Shown: one piece after another, positions 63,352 to 64,000 of the stretch
How the letters are laid out: the number at the start of each line of letters is the position of its first letter
Numbering within the stretch: the stretch's first letter is position 1
The notes under the pieces: model-generated
The model's database searches: none
What the model saw: only the letters and a program-made list of their open reading frames with translations
What the model was told of the DNA's origin: nothing
Program-made: the position numbers and the translations under genes
Assembly: GCF_028829235.1 (NCBI RefSeq)
Contig: NZ_JAIWJY010000010.1
Coordinates: 1 to 64,000, forward strand
Origin: Tenacibaculum larymnensis
Lineage (GTDB): Bacteria > Bacteroidota > Bacteroidia > Flavobacteriales > Flavobacteriaceae
DNA: 64,000 bases
Direction: 5' to 3'

Positions 63352-63381
63352 AAAAGCCAATCTATAAATAGATTGGCTTTT
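63352..63381. terminator. Bidirectional intrinsic terminator
   Basis: AAAAGCCAATCTA and TAGATTGGCTTTT around a 3-4 base loop, with A/T runs on both sides. It ends the hydroxybutyrate-type unit on the plus strand and the tRNA-Asn transcript on the minus strand. Confidence 0.88.
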
Positions 63382-63390
63382 GCTTTTCAG

Positions 63391-63464
63391 CTCCCCCTCT
63401 TGGGCTCGAACCAAGGACCCTCTGATTAACAGTCAGATGCTCTAACCAACTGAGCTAAGGAGGA
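63391..63464 (-). tRNA. tRNA-Asn (anticodon GTT), copy 1
   Basis: 74 nt, read on the minus strand from TCCTCCTTAGCTCAGTTGG. The acceptor arms TCCTCCT and AGGGGGA pair (one G-T), the anticodon loop is CTGTTAA with GTT, and the T-arm contains GGTTCGAGCC. No CCA is encoded. Identical to the copy at 63525-63598. Confidence 0.97.
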
Positions 63465-63524
63465 ATGTTCGTATAGAACAATATATATGTATTGTAGAAA
63501 TTATCGGCTTCTACGTTGCCTTTG

Positions 63525-63598
63525 CTCCCCCTCTTGGGCTCGAACCAAGGACCCTCTGATTAACAGTCAGATGCTCTAACCAACTGAGCTAAGGAGGA
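63525..63598 (-). tRNA. tRNA-Asn (anticodon GTT), copy 2
   Basis: Identical in all 74 positions to copy 1, 60 bp away, so both probably come from one transcript. The promoter is at 63631-63661. Confidence 0.97.
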
Positions 63599-63630
63599 AT
63601 TTAAAACATGCTTGTCTTAAAATGCGAGTG

Positions 63631-63661
63631 CAAATTTAAGTGCTTTTTTTATATCTGCAAA
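63631..63661 (-). promoter_or_regulatory. Promoter of the tRNA-Asn pair
   Basis: On the minus strand TTTG (63661-63658), exactly 19 nt, then TAAATTTG (63638-63631): a full consensus match. Transcription would start about 25-30 nt before copy 2. Confidence 0.8.
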
Positions 63662-63820
63662 TTATTTTTGATAAAAAGTACAAGTAAAATCTTTTATTTC
63701 TGAATTTCAGTAATTTATTTTTTAAAAATTATCCTTTTAACTGAAATTTAACAAAAAGCTAATACTCGTTAAAGAGTTTAAAATTAGACTAAAAAGGAAT
63801 GGTATTTTTCGTAAAAGTTG

Positions 63821-63828
63821 TACTTTTG
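63821..63828 (+). promoter_or_regulatory. -7 box of the sucA promoter
   Basis: TACTTTTG fits TAnnTTTG; no TTTG at the expected -33 position. The leader before the ATG would be about 35 nt. The rest of 63599-63868 shows no gene. Confidence 0.6.
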
Positions 63829-63868
63829 TCACCATTATTCTTATAGATAGAAAAGTATAACAAAATAT

Positions 63869-64000
63869 ATGGACAAGTTTTCGTTCTTAAACGCAGCACA
63901 TGCAGGTTTTATAGGTGATTTGTATGAACAATATCAAAAAAATCCTGATGCGATAGAACCAAGTTGGAGAAGTTTTTTTCAAGGATATGATTTGGCTAAC
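63869..64000 (+). CDS. sucA: 2-oxoglutarate dehydrogenase E1 component (3' end outside the window)
   Basis: Only the first 44 codons are present. MDKFSFLNAAHAGFIGDLY and PDAIEPSWRSFFQGYDLA match the conserved N-terminal E1o segment that binds the E2 component (F-L-N/S-x-A-x-x-x-F-I-x-x-L-Y-x-x-Y; V/I-E-P-S-W-x-x-F-F-x-G). The enzyme decarboxylates 2-oxoglutarate in the citric acid cycle. The promoter box lies about 40 bp upstream. Confidence 0.92.
   Translation, partial: MDKFSFLNAAHAGFIGDLYEQYQKNPDAIEPSWRSFFQGYDLAN

Overview
The window is AT-rich bacterial chromosome from a member of the Bacteroidota, most likely a marine Flavobacteriaceae (a Tenacibaculum- or Polaribacter-like genus is my guess, not shown by the sequence). 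The reasons are the promoters of the form TTTG-N19-TAnnTTTG, several TonB-dependent receptors with an N-terminal carboxypeptidase-regulatory-like domain, FecI/FecR-type regulation, type IX secretion (T9SS) C-terminal domains, thrombospondin type 3 repeats in surface proteins, and atpD-atpC standing apart from the rest of the ATP synthase genes. No phage, plasmid, transposase or CRISPR array was seen. The gene at the left edge lacks its 5' end, and sucA at the right edge is cut after 44 codons.

Layout. 1-2021: a truncated T9SS-type surface protein and a universal stress protein, convergent on a shared terminator. 2148-6943: the translation/transcription operon rimP-nusA-infB, preceded by a terminator-like leader hairpin. 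7253-11511: secreted or lipid-anchored proteins (an M43-type protease, a small lipoprotein, a T9SS cargo protein, a beta-helix lipoprotein). 11555-18484: two TonB receptors, a DtxR/MntR-type regulator and a ZIP metal transporter; a long perfect palindrome sits between mirrored divergent promoters. 18560-26798: an AddA-like helicase-nuclease, kbl, an OmpA-family protein, atpD-atpC and tatA. 26825-31631: an Lrp-type regulator facing a histidine decarboxylase, an O-methyltransferase, and a four-gene operon ending in an ECF sigma factor and a zinc-binding anti-sigma candidate. 31798-36572: panB, a four-helix-bundle gene framed by inverted repeats, a 2-hydroxyacid dehydrogenase, small housekeeping genes and a JmjC-like cupin protein.

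36667-43331: a cell-surface signalling island (ECF sigma, FecR anti-sigma, STN-type TonB receptor) divergent from a repeat-built acidic lipoprotein, a metalloprotease lipoprotein and a small outer membrane barrel. 43434-53466: biotin synthesis (bioB apart; bioF-DUF2007-bioD-membrane protein-bioA together), with a ketosynthase-NfeD-flotillin group between them. 53696-63241: seven co-directional genes encoding a sodium:solute symporter, an acyl-CoA synthetase, a secreted alpha/beta hydrolase, a helical-repeat protein, a TonB receptor, a second alpha/beta hydrolase and a 3-hydroxybutyrate dehydrogenase. I read this as a candidate uptake and breakdown locus for hydroxybutyrate esters. A small inverted-repeat motif (core AGTCWCACT) occurs upstream of both of its transcription starts. 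63391-64000: two identical tRNA-Asn genes and the start of sucA.

The most interesting items are the hydroxybutyrate-type locus with its shared motif, the metal-regulator palindrome, the four-helix-bundle cassette, and the sigma/anti-sigma/receptor island with its duplicated-module lipoprotein.
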